7,474 nucleotides of DNA from Sphingomonadaceae bacterium (lineage in GTDB: Bacteria > Pseudomonadota > Alphaproteobacteria > Sphingomonadales > Sphingomonadaceae). Below, in pieces: positions 1-6,372 of the stretch (positions are counted from its first letter, which is position 1; every line of letters starts with the position of its first letter). The stretch spans positions 1-7,474 of the forward strand of contig CANEVG010000171.1 of assembly GCA_947442095.1 (NCBI GenBank). The letters are read 5' to 3'. A model generated the notes under the pieces. The model was given only the letters and a program-made list of their open reading frames with translations, ran no database searches and was not told the origin of the DNA. Made by a program: the position numbers and the translations under genes.

Positions 1-378
1 GGCCTGCTCGGCACGCGGATGCTGCCGGTGAAGGCGCTCGATACCTTGCAGCCGATCTACGGCCTCGGCGCGTTTGCGATCCTGATCTGGCTGGTCGCGA
101 CGGGGCGGTTTTATCTGGCGCTCCCGATCTTGATCGTGATGATCGCCAAGATCGTGGTGGATCTCACGTTCCACCTCTGGTCGCTCGGCATCTACAAACG
201 CTGGACCGGACAGCGGGAAGGCCTGCGCCTCGGCCCCGCGCTGATCGCCGCCATCGCCGAGCCGTTCAGCTTCCAGCTGCTGCGCCATGCCGGTGCGGTT
301 TACGGCTGGTATGCTTTTCTCACTGGCAGCCAGACCTGGACCCGCCAGACGAGGACCGCGCTGGAGCATCAGGCCTGA
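1..378 (+). CDS. Glycosyltransferase family 2, membrane C-terminus (5' partial)
   Basis: The reading frame is open from base 1 with no start in view, so only the last 125 residues are present. They contain two strongly hydrophobic stretches (about residues 16-32 and 38-62) and end in a segment of the form RHxGAxYGWxAFLTGxxxWxxQTR. That ending resembles the C-termini of processive inner-membrane family 2 glycosyltransferases (cellulose-synthase or PNAG-synthase-like catalytic subunits), which make surface polysaccharide from nucleotide sugars. The catalytic DxD and QxxRW motifs would lie upstream of the window, so the substrate cannot be judged. The stop lies 62 bases before the amidohydrolase, and the short inverted repeats just after it have no T-run. 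The family call is fairly good; the exact function is unknown. Confidence 0.6.
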   Translation, partial: GLLGTRMLPVKALDTLQPIYGLGAFAILIWLVATGRFYLALPILIVMIAKIVVDLTFHLWSLGIYKRWTGQREGLRLGPALIAAIAEPFSFQLLRHAGAVYGWYAFLTGSQTWTRQTRTALEHQA

Positions 379-440
379 CAGGCCTTGCCATCACGCCATA
401 AGGCCAGCACCATGCAGCTTTCCAAGATGCGGGGGGCAAC

Positions 441-2183
441 ATGGCACAATCTCTGGCAATCACCCGGCGCGGGCTTATCGGATCGGGCGGCGCGCTGGCC
501 ATGGCGGGCCTTTCGCCGCGCGCGCTGGCGGCGGTCCTCGATCCTTCGCCCACGTTGATCTACCGCAACGCCCGCATCCATACGCTCGATCCTGCGGTGC
601 CCGAAGCCGATGCCATTGCCCTGTCCGGCAGCCGCATTGTCGGCGTGGGCACCTGGGCGGATCTGAAAGCGCTCGCCACGGCGCGCACGCAAGTGATCGA
701 TGCGGGCGGGCAGACCATTGTCCCCGGCTTCAACGATGCGCATTGCCATGCGGTGGGCGAAATGCTCCTCAATTCGGTGCTCGTGGGCAATCCGTTCGAG
801 GTCGAGTTCTATTCCATCGACCGGATCATCACGCTGCTTAGGGAACGCGCCGCCAAGACGCCGCCGGGCCGTTTGGTCAGCGGCGATTTCTATGACGATA
901 CCAAGATCAAGGATGGCCGCCCGCTGGTCATGGCTGATCTCGACCGGGTCTCGACCACGCATCCGGTGATCGTCACCCACAGGGGCGGGCACACCTATGT
1001 GGTCAATAGCGCCGCTGTGAAGCTGGCCGGGATCACCCGCGATACGCCTGATCCTTTCGGCGGCACTTATGACCGCGACGCCAATGGCAATCTCACCGGG
1101 CGGATCACCGACAAGGCGATCGAGCCTATCGAGGCCAAAGTGAAGGAGCCCGATCTCACGCCCGAGCAGTTGCGTGCCCGCGCTGTGGCAGGAGCTGCAA
1201 AGATCAGCGCCGAATTCGTGCGCTACGGCCTCACCAGCGTTTGCCACACCGCACCGGGCCTCGTTTCAGCGGGCACCTCCATTGCTGACGATTTCGGCGC
1301 GCTCCAGCAAATTCGGCGAGAAGGCAAGCTGCTCCACCGCGTGACCTATGAAACCTCCGGCTCCTTTCTCGATGCGATGATTGCCAATGGCATGCGCACC
1401 GGCCTCGGCGATGAATGGATTCGCCTCGGCGCGACGGCCGAGCAGTTTTCCGACGGCTCGTTCTCCGAACGCACGATGTCGCGCTCGACCCCCTATCCGG
1501 GCCGCACGCCGCCTTATTATGGCAACCTCACGCAGACGCAGGAGGGGCTGGATGCGCTGGTCGAAAAGCAGATGCGCGCAGGCATCCAGCCCAACTTCCA
1601 CGCCAATGGCGATGTCGCGATCGGCATGGTGCTGAACGCCTACGAACGCGGCGCAAAGCTGGTGCCGGGCACGGACCGGCGGCCCAAGATCACCCACTGC
1701 ACCAACGTCTCGTCCGAGACAGCGCAGCGGATCAAGGCGCTCGGCGTGGTGCCCGCGCTGTTCACCAGCTATGCCTATTACAACGCCGACAAGTTCCATT
1801 TCTACGGTGCGGAGATGATGGAGCACCTGATGGCCTTCCGCACGCTGATCGATGCGGGCGTGCCGGTCTGCGCCGGGTCCGACTTTCCGCCCGGTCCGTT
1901 TGCGCCGCTCATGGGCCTGCAGGGCATGGTCACGCGCAAGGGCTGGAACGGCGAGGTCTGGGGGGCGAGCCAGAAGATCTCCGTGCGCGAGGGGCTGAAA
2001 GTGCTCACCACCAACGGCGCGCACGCTTCGTTCGAGGAAGACCTCAAGGGCACGCTGAGCGTGGGCAAGCTGGCCGACATGGTGCTGCTCGATGCCGATC
2101 CCACGGCCATCGACCCCGAAAAGATCAAAGACATCCGCGTGCAGCAGACGATTGTTGGCGGTGAAGTGCGCTACAAGGTGTGA
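441..2183 (+). CDS. Tat-exported YtcJ-type amidohydrolase (amidohydrolase 3 family)
   Basis: This is a metal-dependent hydrolase of the amidohydrolase superfamily, 580 aa, close to the usual YtcJ length. Residues 1-30 form a twin-arginine signal: TRRGLIG at 8-14, a hydrophobic core, then a likely cut after the ALA at 28-30, so the mature enzyme should be periplasmic. A small beta domain (about 36-95) precedes the barrel. Likely metal ligands and active-site positions are H101 and H103 (DAHCHA), H184 (GGHTYVVNS), H387 (FHANGD), H419 (ITHC) and D481 (AGSDFP). The C-terminal beta domain closes with GKLADMVLLDADP (542-554). At the FSDGS motif (336-340) the residue two places upstream is E334, where many relatives carry Lys. 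The start is the only one that includes the Tat motif in frame; its ribosome site is weak (GGGGGG, 4 bases upstream). The natural substrate, an amide, imide or N-acyl compound, cannot be read from sequence. Confidence 0.88.
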   Translation: MAQSLAITRRGLIGSGGALAMAGLSPRALAAVLDPSPTLIYRNARIHTLDPAVPEADAIALSGSRIVGVGTWADLKALATARTQVIDAGGQTIVPGFNDAHCHAVGEMLLNSVLVGNPFEVEFYSIDRIITLLRERAAKTPPGRLVSGDFYDDTKIKDGRPLVMADLDRVSTTHPVIVTHRGGHTYVVNSAAVKLAGITRDTPDPFGGTYDRDANGNLTGRITDKAIEPIEAKVKEPDLTPEQLRARAVAGAAKISAEFVRYGLTSVCHTAPGLVSAGTSIADDFGALQQIRREGKLLHRVTYETSGSFLDAMIANGMRTGLGDEWIRLGATAEQFSDGSFSERTMSRSTPYPGRTPPYYGNLTQTQEGLDALVEKQMRAGIQPNFHANGDVAIGMVLNAYERGAKLVPGTDRRPKITHCTNVSSETAQRIKALGVVPALFTSYAYYNADKFHFYGAEMMEHLMAFRTLIDAGVPVCAGSDFPPGPFAPLMGLQGMVTRKGWNGEVWGASQKISVREGLKVLTTNGAHASFEEDLKGTLSVGKLADMVLLDADPTAIDPEKIKDIRVQQTIVGGEVRYKV

Positions 2184-2193
2184 GGAACCGGGC

Positions 2194-2637
2194 ATGACCT
2201 ACCGCGTTGAATTCGTCGAACGGACGGGCCTTGAACTTGTCGAAACGGCGCGCGGTCATGCGCGTTACCGGATGCCGCTCGCGGGCAACGAGAACCACGT
2301 CGGCGTGATGTATATGGGCGCGTTCACCGTGCTTGCGGAGGCGACCGCCGCGATTCCCGGTATCTCAATCCTTGATACCGAACGATTCTATCCGATCATC
2401 AAGGACATCGCTGTCGCTTTTCACAAGATGGCTGCAACCGATGTCTTCGCCGAGTTCCGGCTGGATGAGCCCGTGCTGGAAGACCTGATCGCCGATCTGG
2501 AGCGCAAGGGCAGCGCCGGTTACCTCGCCGAATTTCCGATGCTCGATGCAGGCGGCGTGACTGTCGCCACGGGCAAAGTCACGGTCAAACTCCTCTCGCA
2601 TGGGTGGAGCGCTGCCCCCGCCGCGCCATCCTCCTGA
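2194..2637 (+). CDS. Hotdog-fold thioesterase-like protein (PaaI/DUF4442 type)
   Basis: A 147-residue cytosolic protein with no signal peptide. The central segment GNENHVGVMYMGAFTVLAEA (31-50) matches the N-x-x-G-x-x-H/Y-x-G-A pattern leading into the long helix of PaaI/YiiD-like hotdog proteins, and E49 is a candidate catalytic acid. Strands follow near 70-77, 84-90, 109-115 and 122-134 (VTVATGKVTVKLL). Family members form dimers or tetramers and hydrolyse acyl-CoA thioesters, although many have no known substrate. I chose the ATG at 2194 because GAGGA overlaps the stop of the amidohydrolase 7 bases upstream and the fold begins there. Extending to an earlier start would only add residues that overlap the previous gene. 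The 10-base gap implies co-translation with the amidohydrolase, so it may process an acyl-CoA made from that enzyme's product (inference). Confidence 0.75.
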   Translation: MTYRVEFVERTGLELVETARGHARYRMPLAGNENHVGVMYMGAFTVLAEATAAIPGISILDTERFYPIIKDIAVAFHKMAATDVFAEFRLDEPVLEDLIADLERKGSAGYLAEFPMLDAGGVTVATGKVTVKLLSHGWSAAPAAPSS

Positions 2638-2657
2638 CGCCCAACAAGGAAACCCCC

Positions 2658-3059
2658 ATGATCATCCTGCCCGTCACTGCATTGGTTGCCGCCGTTTCGG
2701 CGATCATGCTGTTGATCACCGCCATCGATACCGTGCGCCAGCGCATGCGGCTTGGCGCGGCCTTTGGCGACAAGGGCGATGCAAAATTGATCAGCGCCAG
2801 CCGCTCGCATGCCAATCTCGCCGAGCATGCGCCGATCGTAATCCTCATGATGGGCATTCTTGAACTCGCACAAGTCTCGCCGCTTGGGCTCAAGGCCGTG
2901 GCCGGCCTGTTTCTTGCCGCGCGCGCCGCGCATATCGTCGGCCTCTATGCCCCGGTCGATACCAAGCCGCCACTTCCGCGCTCGTTCGGCGTGATCGGCA
3001 CCTGGCTTACCATGCTGGTGCTGGCCGGCTGGTGCATGCTGCTGGCGGTGCAGGCCTGA
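2658..3059 (+). CDS. MAPEG / YecN-like four-helix membrane protein
   Basis: A 133-residue inner-membrane protein with four predicted helices at about 3-23, 57-72, 77-96 and 111-131. The segment after helix 1 (RMRLGAAFGDKG, then R49-x-H-x-N53-x-x-E56-H-x-P59) and the R89-x-x-H-x-x-G motif match the MAPEG family. Its length and the 'RMR...A-F/Y-GD-x-G' segment are closest to E. coli YecN as I remember it. Eukaryotic MAPEG proteins are glutathione transferases, peroxidases or leukotriene synthases; bacterial ones are mostly uncharacterised. Start: the ATG at 2658 has AAGGA 7 bases upstream. An in-frame ATG at 2604 would overlap the thioesterase gene and add a non-membrane prefix, so it is less likely. 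The gap from the upstream gene is 20 bases. Its position before a GGT-family gene hints at glutathione chemistry, but this is not proof of it. Confidence 0.8.
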   Translation: MIILPVTALVAAVSAIMLLITAIDTVRQRMRLGAAFGDKGDAKLISASRSHANLAEHAPIVILMMGILELAQVSPLGLKAVAGLFLAARAAHIVGLYAPVDTKPPLPRSFGVIGTWLTMLVLAGWCMLLAVQA

Positions 3060-3071
3060 TCCTCTTGTAAG

Positions 3072-3119
3072 CGGCTTCGGGTTTGGGCAAGTTCTCCGGC
3101 GAAGCCGTTCACCGCTTCG
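3072..3119 (+). promoter_or_regulatory. Two competing inverted repeats in the leader of the GGT-family gene
   Basis: CGGCTTCG at 3072-3079 is perfectly complementary to CGAAGCCG at 3100-3107 (8 bp, 20-base loop). The same central block, CGAAGC at 3100-3105, can instead pair with GCTTCG at 3114-3119 (6 bp, 8-base loop). The second pairing reaches the first G of the likely ribosome site GGGAGA (3119-3124) before the ATG at 3127. The two pairings exclude each other, so this could be a weak attenuator or a simple intergenic hairpin. There is no T-run, no recognised riboswitch consensus and no clear promoter. Pairing is read directly from sequence; function is inference. Confidence 0.3.
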
Positions 3120-3126
3120 GGAGACC

Positions 3127-4851
3127 ATGATGCTCGCTCGCTTCAGCCTTCGCCTCCTCGCCACGGCTGCCCTTGGCGCTCTCGCCGTGCCCGCCGTCAG
3201 CGCTGATCCAGCCCCCTTCGATGCCGTGCGGGGTGACCGGGCAGGCGGGTGGACGGCGCAGAGCCGCTCCGAAGTCATGGCGCTGAACGGCATGGTCGCC
3301 ACCAGCCAGCCGCTCGCTGCCGAGGCTGGTCTCGAAGTGCTCCACGCGGGCGGCAACGCATTCGATGCTGCGATTGCCGCCGCCGCCGCGATCAACGTGG
3401 TGGAGCCAGAGGCCACCGGGATCGGCGGCGACATGTTCGTGATCGCGTGGGTCGCCAAGGAAAAGCGCCTCGTCGCACTCGACGCATCAGGCCGTGCGCC
3501 GAGCGGGGCCACCCTAGCGCGCTATCGCCAGATGTTCGGCGCGCAGATGCCCGAGGTGGGCATTCACACCGCGCTGGTGCCCGGTGCAGTCGATGGCTGG
3601 TCAGTGCTGCTCGGCCGCTATGGCAAGCTGGGGCTGGGGCCATCGCTGCAGCCCGCGATCCGCATCGCCGAGCAGGGCTTCCCGCTGTCCGAACGGATCG
3701 GCGGCGAATGGCAATCGAGCCAGGGCCTGCTGGCGAAGGACCCGGATTCGGCCAAAGTCTATCTGCAGGATGGCAAGGCTCCCGGCTGGGGCGACATTTT
3801 CAAGAACCCGGATCTCGCCAAGACCTTTCGCCTGATCGCCGCAGGCGGGCGCGACGCGTTCTACAAAGGGACTGTACCTGAGGCGATTGTCACAAAATCC
3901 CAAAGTCTTGGCGGAGGTTTCTCACTCGCGGACTTCGATACGATCCATGCCCGCTGGGTCGAACCTATCAGCGCCACGTTCCAAGGCTATACGATCCACC
4001 AGATGCCGCCGAGCACACAAGGGTTCGCGGTGCTGCAGATCATGAACATGCTGGAAGTCTGCCCGGCAAAGCTCGGCCTTGCGCCCGCTTCGCTCGGCCC
4101 GCGTTCGGCAGACTACTGGCATCTGATGGTGGAGGCGAAGAAGCTCGCCTACGCGGATCTCAAGCGCTTCAATGGTGATCCTGATTTCTCAGAAGTGCCC
4201 GTCAAACGCTTGATATCAAAAAACTATGCTACGGAGCAATGCACGCGGATCGACATGAAGAAGGCCGCAGCCATCGGCCCAGATTCGCCCGCGCTTGGCG
4301 GAACCGCCTATCTCACGGCGGCGGACAAGGAGGGGAACGTCGTTTCCCTGATCTACTCGGTCTACGATTTCTTCGGGTCGGGCATCACCGTGCCCGGCCA
4401 CGGCTTCACGCTGAGTAACCGGGGCAATGCTTTCTCGCTCGATCCCAAGAGCCCCAACGCGCTCGCGCCGGGCAAGCGCCCGTTTTACACGATCATTCCG
4501 GGCTTCGTGACGAAGGACGGCAAGCCCTTCTTCTCGTTCGGCGTGATGCAGGGCGGGCAGCAGGCCCAAGGGCAGGCGCAGGTCCTCGCCAACCTGCTGG
4601 TGTTCGGGGCCAATGTGCAAAGCGCCAGCGATGCTGCGCGCTTCAATCACACGCAGCAGGACAATGTGCTGCGGCTGGAAAGCGGGCTCCATGCCCTCGT
4701 TGGCGCAGACCTGAAGGCGCGCGGCCACAAGACCCAGAACACCGACGGGTCTGAAATGGGCGGCTATCAGGGCATCCTGATCGATCCGCGCACGGGCGCC
4801 TATCGCGGCGGCTCGGACCACCGCAAGGACGGGATGGCGGTCGGCTATTAG
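3127..4851 (+). CDS. ggt: Gamma-glutamyltransferase-family Ntn hydrolase, secreted, non-canonical substrate site
   Basis: A 574-residue precursor. Residues 1-26 form a Sec signal (RFSLRLLATAALGALAVPAVSA), so the enzyme is periplasmic. The large-subunit signature GGNAFDAAIAAA (75-86) and the EPEATGIGGDMF segment (93-104) are typical of GGT. T393 in GGTAYLTAAD is the predicted autocleavage and catalytic residue, giving subunits of about 366 and 182 residues. By motif alignment from memory with E. coli GGT, the glutamate-binding Arg (FRE) is replaced by SGRAP (121-125), the Asp-containing NQMDD by NRGNA (431-435), and the Ser-Ser pair by Y454-T455 (KRPFYTIIP). These changes resemble the YwrD / cephalosporin-acylase-like branch rather than true GGT, so the gene symbol is by family only. 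ATG at 3127 and ATG at 3130 are both possible; GGGAG suits the second slightly better. It is the last gene of the plus-strand run, 67 bases after the MAPEG gene. Confidence 0.87.
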   Translation: MMLARFSLRLLATAALGALAVPAVSADPAPFDAVRGDRAGGWTAQSRSEVMALNGMVATSQPLAAEAGLEVLHAGGNAFDAAIAAAAAINVVEPEATGIGGDMFVIAWVAKEKRLVALDASGRAPSGATLARYRQMFGAQMPEVGIHTALVPGAVDGWSVLLGRYGKLGLGPSLQPAIRIAEQGFPLSERIGGEWQSSQGLLAKDPDSAKVYLQDGKAPGWGDIFKNPDLAKTFRLIAAGGRDAFYKGTVPEAIVTKSQSLGGGFSLADFDTIHARWVEPISATFQGYTIHQMPPSTQGFAVLQIMNMLEVCPAKLGLAPASLGPRSADYWHLMVEAKKLAYADLKRFNGDPDFSEVPVKRLISKNYATEQCTRIDMKKAAAIGPDSPALGGTAYLTAADKEGNVVSLIYSVYDFFGSGITVPGHGFTLSNRGNAFSLDPKSPNALAPGKRPFYTIIPGFVTKDGKPFFSFGVMQGGQQAQGQAQVLANLLVFGANVQSASDAARFNHTQQDNVLRLESGLHALVGADLKARGHKTQNTDGSEMGGYQGILIDPRTGAYRGGSDHRKDGMAVGY

Positions 4852-4862
4852 GCCGACCGCCA
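4835..4862 (+). terminator. Perfect stem-loop with the GGT-family stop codon in its loop
   Basis: TGGCGGTCGGC (4835-4845) is perfectly complementary to GCCGACCGCCA (4852-4862), an 11-bp GC-rich stem. Its 6-base loop TATTAG holds the TAG stop (4849-4851). No T-run follows on the plus strand, so it is not a classical intrinsic terminator. It could protect the mRNA 3' end, act with the adjacent repeats, or stop transcription in a Rho-assisted way. The stem is certain; the role is inferred. Confidence 0.5.
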
Positions 4863-5014
4863 GCGCGCGTCAGGCCCAGCGCGCGTCAGGCCCAGCGCGC
4901 GTCAGGCCCAGCGCGCGTCAGGCCCAGCGCGCGTCAGGCCCAGCGCGCGTCAGGCCCAGCTTGCGTCAGGCCCAGCTTGCGTCAGGCCCAGCTTGCGTCA
5001 GGCCCAGCTTGTGT
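4861..5014. repeat. Tandem array of a 16-bp unit between convergent genes
   Basis: Nine full copies of a 16-base unit (4871-5014) follow a truncated copy, CAGCGCGCGT (4861-4870). The five full copies nearest the GGT-family gene are identical (CAGGCCCAGCGCGCGT). The next three read CAGGCCCAGCTTGCGT, and the copy nearest metY reads CAGGCCCAGCTTGTGT. A final half-match, CAGGCAGCGT, lies inside the last codons and stop of metY. The variants are therefore ordered, as expected from stepwise tandem duplication starting at the metY end. In the GCGCGC copies neighbouring units can pair with each other to form 6-bp stems on either strand, so the array might act as a two-way transcription stop. It fills almost the whole 162-base gap. 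It is not CRISPR-like: there are no spacers. Confidence 0.92.
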
Positions 5015-6309
5015 CAGGCAGCGTCCAGCGCCGCGCCCAGATCGGTGAGGATATCGTCGATATGCTCGATCCCGATCGAAAGGCGCACATAGCCCGGGGT
5101 CACGCCGCTCGCCGCCTGCTCGTCCACCGAAAGCTGCGAGTGCGTGGTCGAGGCGGGATGGATCGCCAGGCTGCGCGCATCGCCGATATTGGCGACGTGG
5201 TAGAACAACTGCAGGCTGTCGATGAAGCGCTTGCCCGCTTCCGCGCCGTCCTTCAGTTCGAAGCCGACGAGGCCGCCGTGGCCGCCCTTGAGATACTTGG
5301 CGGCCAGTTCTGCCGCGCGGCCGGTGGCGAGCGAGGGGTGGATCACCTTGCTCACCTTGGGATGCGCGGCGAGGAAGGCGGCGACTTTGGCGGCGTTGGC
5401 GCAGTGGCGCTCCATGCGCAGCGGCATGGTCTCCAGCCCCTGGATCAAGGCAAACGCGTTGAACGGTGAAAGCGCCGCACCGATATCGCGCAGCAGGATC
5501 ACCCGCGCGCGGATAATATAGGCAATCGGCCCCAGCGGCTTGATGTCGCGCGCCCAGACCGCCCCGTGATAGCTGGCATCGGGCGTGTTGAGGTGGGGCT
5601 GGCGCTCGGGGAAAGCTTCCCAATCGAAGTTCCCGCCATCGACGATCACCCCGCCGATCGACGTGCCGTGCCCGCCGATATATTTGGTGGCGGAATAGAC
5701 CACGATCGCCGCGCCGTGCTCGAACGGTTTCACCAGTTGCGGGGCGGCAGTGTTGTCCATGATCAGCGGAATGCCGTATTCGCGGCCAATCGCGGCGACT
5801 TCGGCGATGGGGAACACTTCCAGCTTCGGATTGGGCAGCGATTCCGCATAGTAGGCGCGGGTCTTGTCATCGGTCGCGCGGCGAAAGCCTTCGACGTCCG
5901 CCGGATCGACGAAGCGCGTCTCGATGCCGAGATCGCGCAGCGTGTTCGCAAGCAGGTTCCAGGTCCCGCCGTAAAGGTTTGTCGAAGCAACGATATTGTC
6001 GCCCGCCTTGGCCAGATTGAGGATCGAAAGCGTGGTGGCCGACTGGCCCGAGGACACCGCCAGCGCCGCAACCCCGCCCTCCAGTGCTGCCACGCGCTGC
6101 TCCAGCACATCGGTCGTGGGGTTGCCGAGCCGGGTGTAGATATTGCCCAGCTCTTTCAGCGCAAAGAGGTTCGCGGCGTGCTCGGTCGAGTGAAACTGAT
6201 ACGAGGTTGTCTGGTGGATGGGCACCGCGACCGAGCCCGTTGTAGGATCGGCGCGCCAGCCGGCGTGGAGGGCGAGGGTTTCGGGGCGGGCTTTGGATAG
6301 GTCGGTCAT
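5014..6309 (-). CDS. metY: O-acetylhomoserine sulfhydrylase / aminocarboxypropyltransferase (MetY)
   Basis: A 431-residue PLP enzyme of the Cys/Met metabolism family, the full usual length for MetY. It joins O-acetylhomoserine with sulfide or methanethiol to give homocysteine or methionine in the cytosol. Visible motifs are ETLALHAGW (10-18) and PIHQTTSYQF (30-39) at the N-terminus; YTRLGNPT (58-65), which binds the PLP phosphate of the neighbouring subunit; SSGQSA (86-91), phosphate binding; D185 in MDNTAAP, pairing with the pyridine nitrogen; the Schiff-base lysine K209 in SATKYIGGHGTS; and R409 in VRLSIGIEHIDD, the likely substrate-carboxylate Arg. Length and the N-terminal motif favour MetY over the shorter MetZ (succinylhomoserine) type. 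The start ATG has AGGA 10 bases upstream, a rather long spacing. It converges on the GGT-family gene and its stop abuts the 16-bp repeat array. I recognise no SAM riboswitch upstream. Confidence 0.93.
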   Translation of the reverse strand: MTDLSKARPETLALHAGWRADPTTGSVAVPIHQTTSYQFHSTEHAANLFALKELGNIYTRLGNPTTDVLEQRVAALEGGVAALAVSSGQSATTLSILNLAKAGDNIVASTNLYGGTWNLLANTLRDLGIETRFVDPADVEGFRRATDDKTRAYYAESLPNPKLEVFPIAEVAAIGREYGIPLIMDNTAAPQLVKPFEHGAAIVVYSATKYIGGHGTSIGGVIVDGGNFDWEAFPERQPHLNTPDASYHGAVWARDIKPLGPIAYIIRARVILLRDIGAALSPFNAFALIQGLETMPLRMERHCANAAKVAAFLAAHPKVSKVIHPSLATGRAAELAAKYLKGGHGGLVGFELKDGAEAGKRFIDSLQLFYHVANIGDARSLAIHPASTTHSQLSVDEQAASGVTPGYVRLSIGIEHIDDILTDLGAALDAA

Positions 6310-6337
6310 AGCTGCGGCATCCTGCTCTTAAGGTTGT

Positions 6338-6372
6338 GGTTATAGTCTATTAAATCACTTGAGATTGCAAGC
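6338..6372 (-). promoter_or_regulatory. Possible promoter region of metY
   Basis: This is the only distinctly AT-rich patch in the window, directly upstream of metY. Read on the minus strand it holds TTGCAA (6370-6365), then TTTAAT, TAGACT (6349-6344) and TATAAC (6344-6339). TTGCAA is 15 bases from TAGACT and 20 from TATAAC, so no pair has ideal spacing. The promoter is inferred from base composition and position; the exact boxes are uncertain. It overlaps the end of the upstream pseudogene. Confidence 0.35.

Noticed and set aside
371..405. Inverted repeats AGGCCT-GAC-AGGCCT and GGCCTT...AAGGCC after the glycosyltransferase stop as a terminator
   Set aside because: Only 6-bp stems, self-complementary GGCC words are common in this DNA, and no T-run follows.
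369..1247. Long minus-strand open frame opposite the amidohydrolase, and a similar one at 1266-2195
   Set aside because: Both are antisense to a convincing enzyme, with His/Arg/Ala/Asp-rich composition typical of the reverse frame of GC-rich genes; no motif seen.
2604..2657. Upstream ATG at 2604 as the start of the MAPEG-like protein
   Set aside because: It would overlap the thioesterase gene and add a polar, Arg/Pro-containing prefix before the first membrane helix; the ATG at 2658 has a good ribosome site.
4861..5014. The 16-bp array as a CRISPR array or plasmid iterons
   Set aside because: The units abut with no spacers, which rules out CRISPR. No replication initiator gene or AT-rich region is adjacent, so an origin is unsupported.
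5566..6300. Plus-strand open frame opposite metY, and another at 4993-5469
   Set aside because: Antisense shadows of metY. The second is open into the 16-bp repeats only because the unit lacks plus-strand stops.
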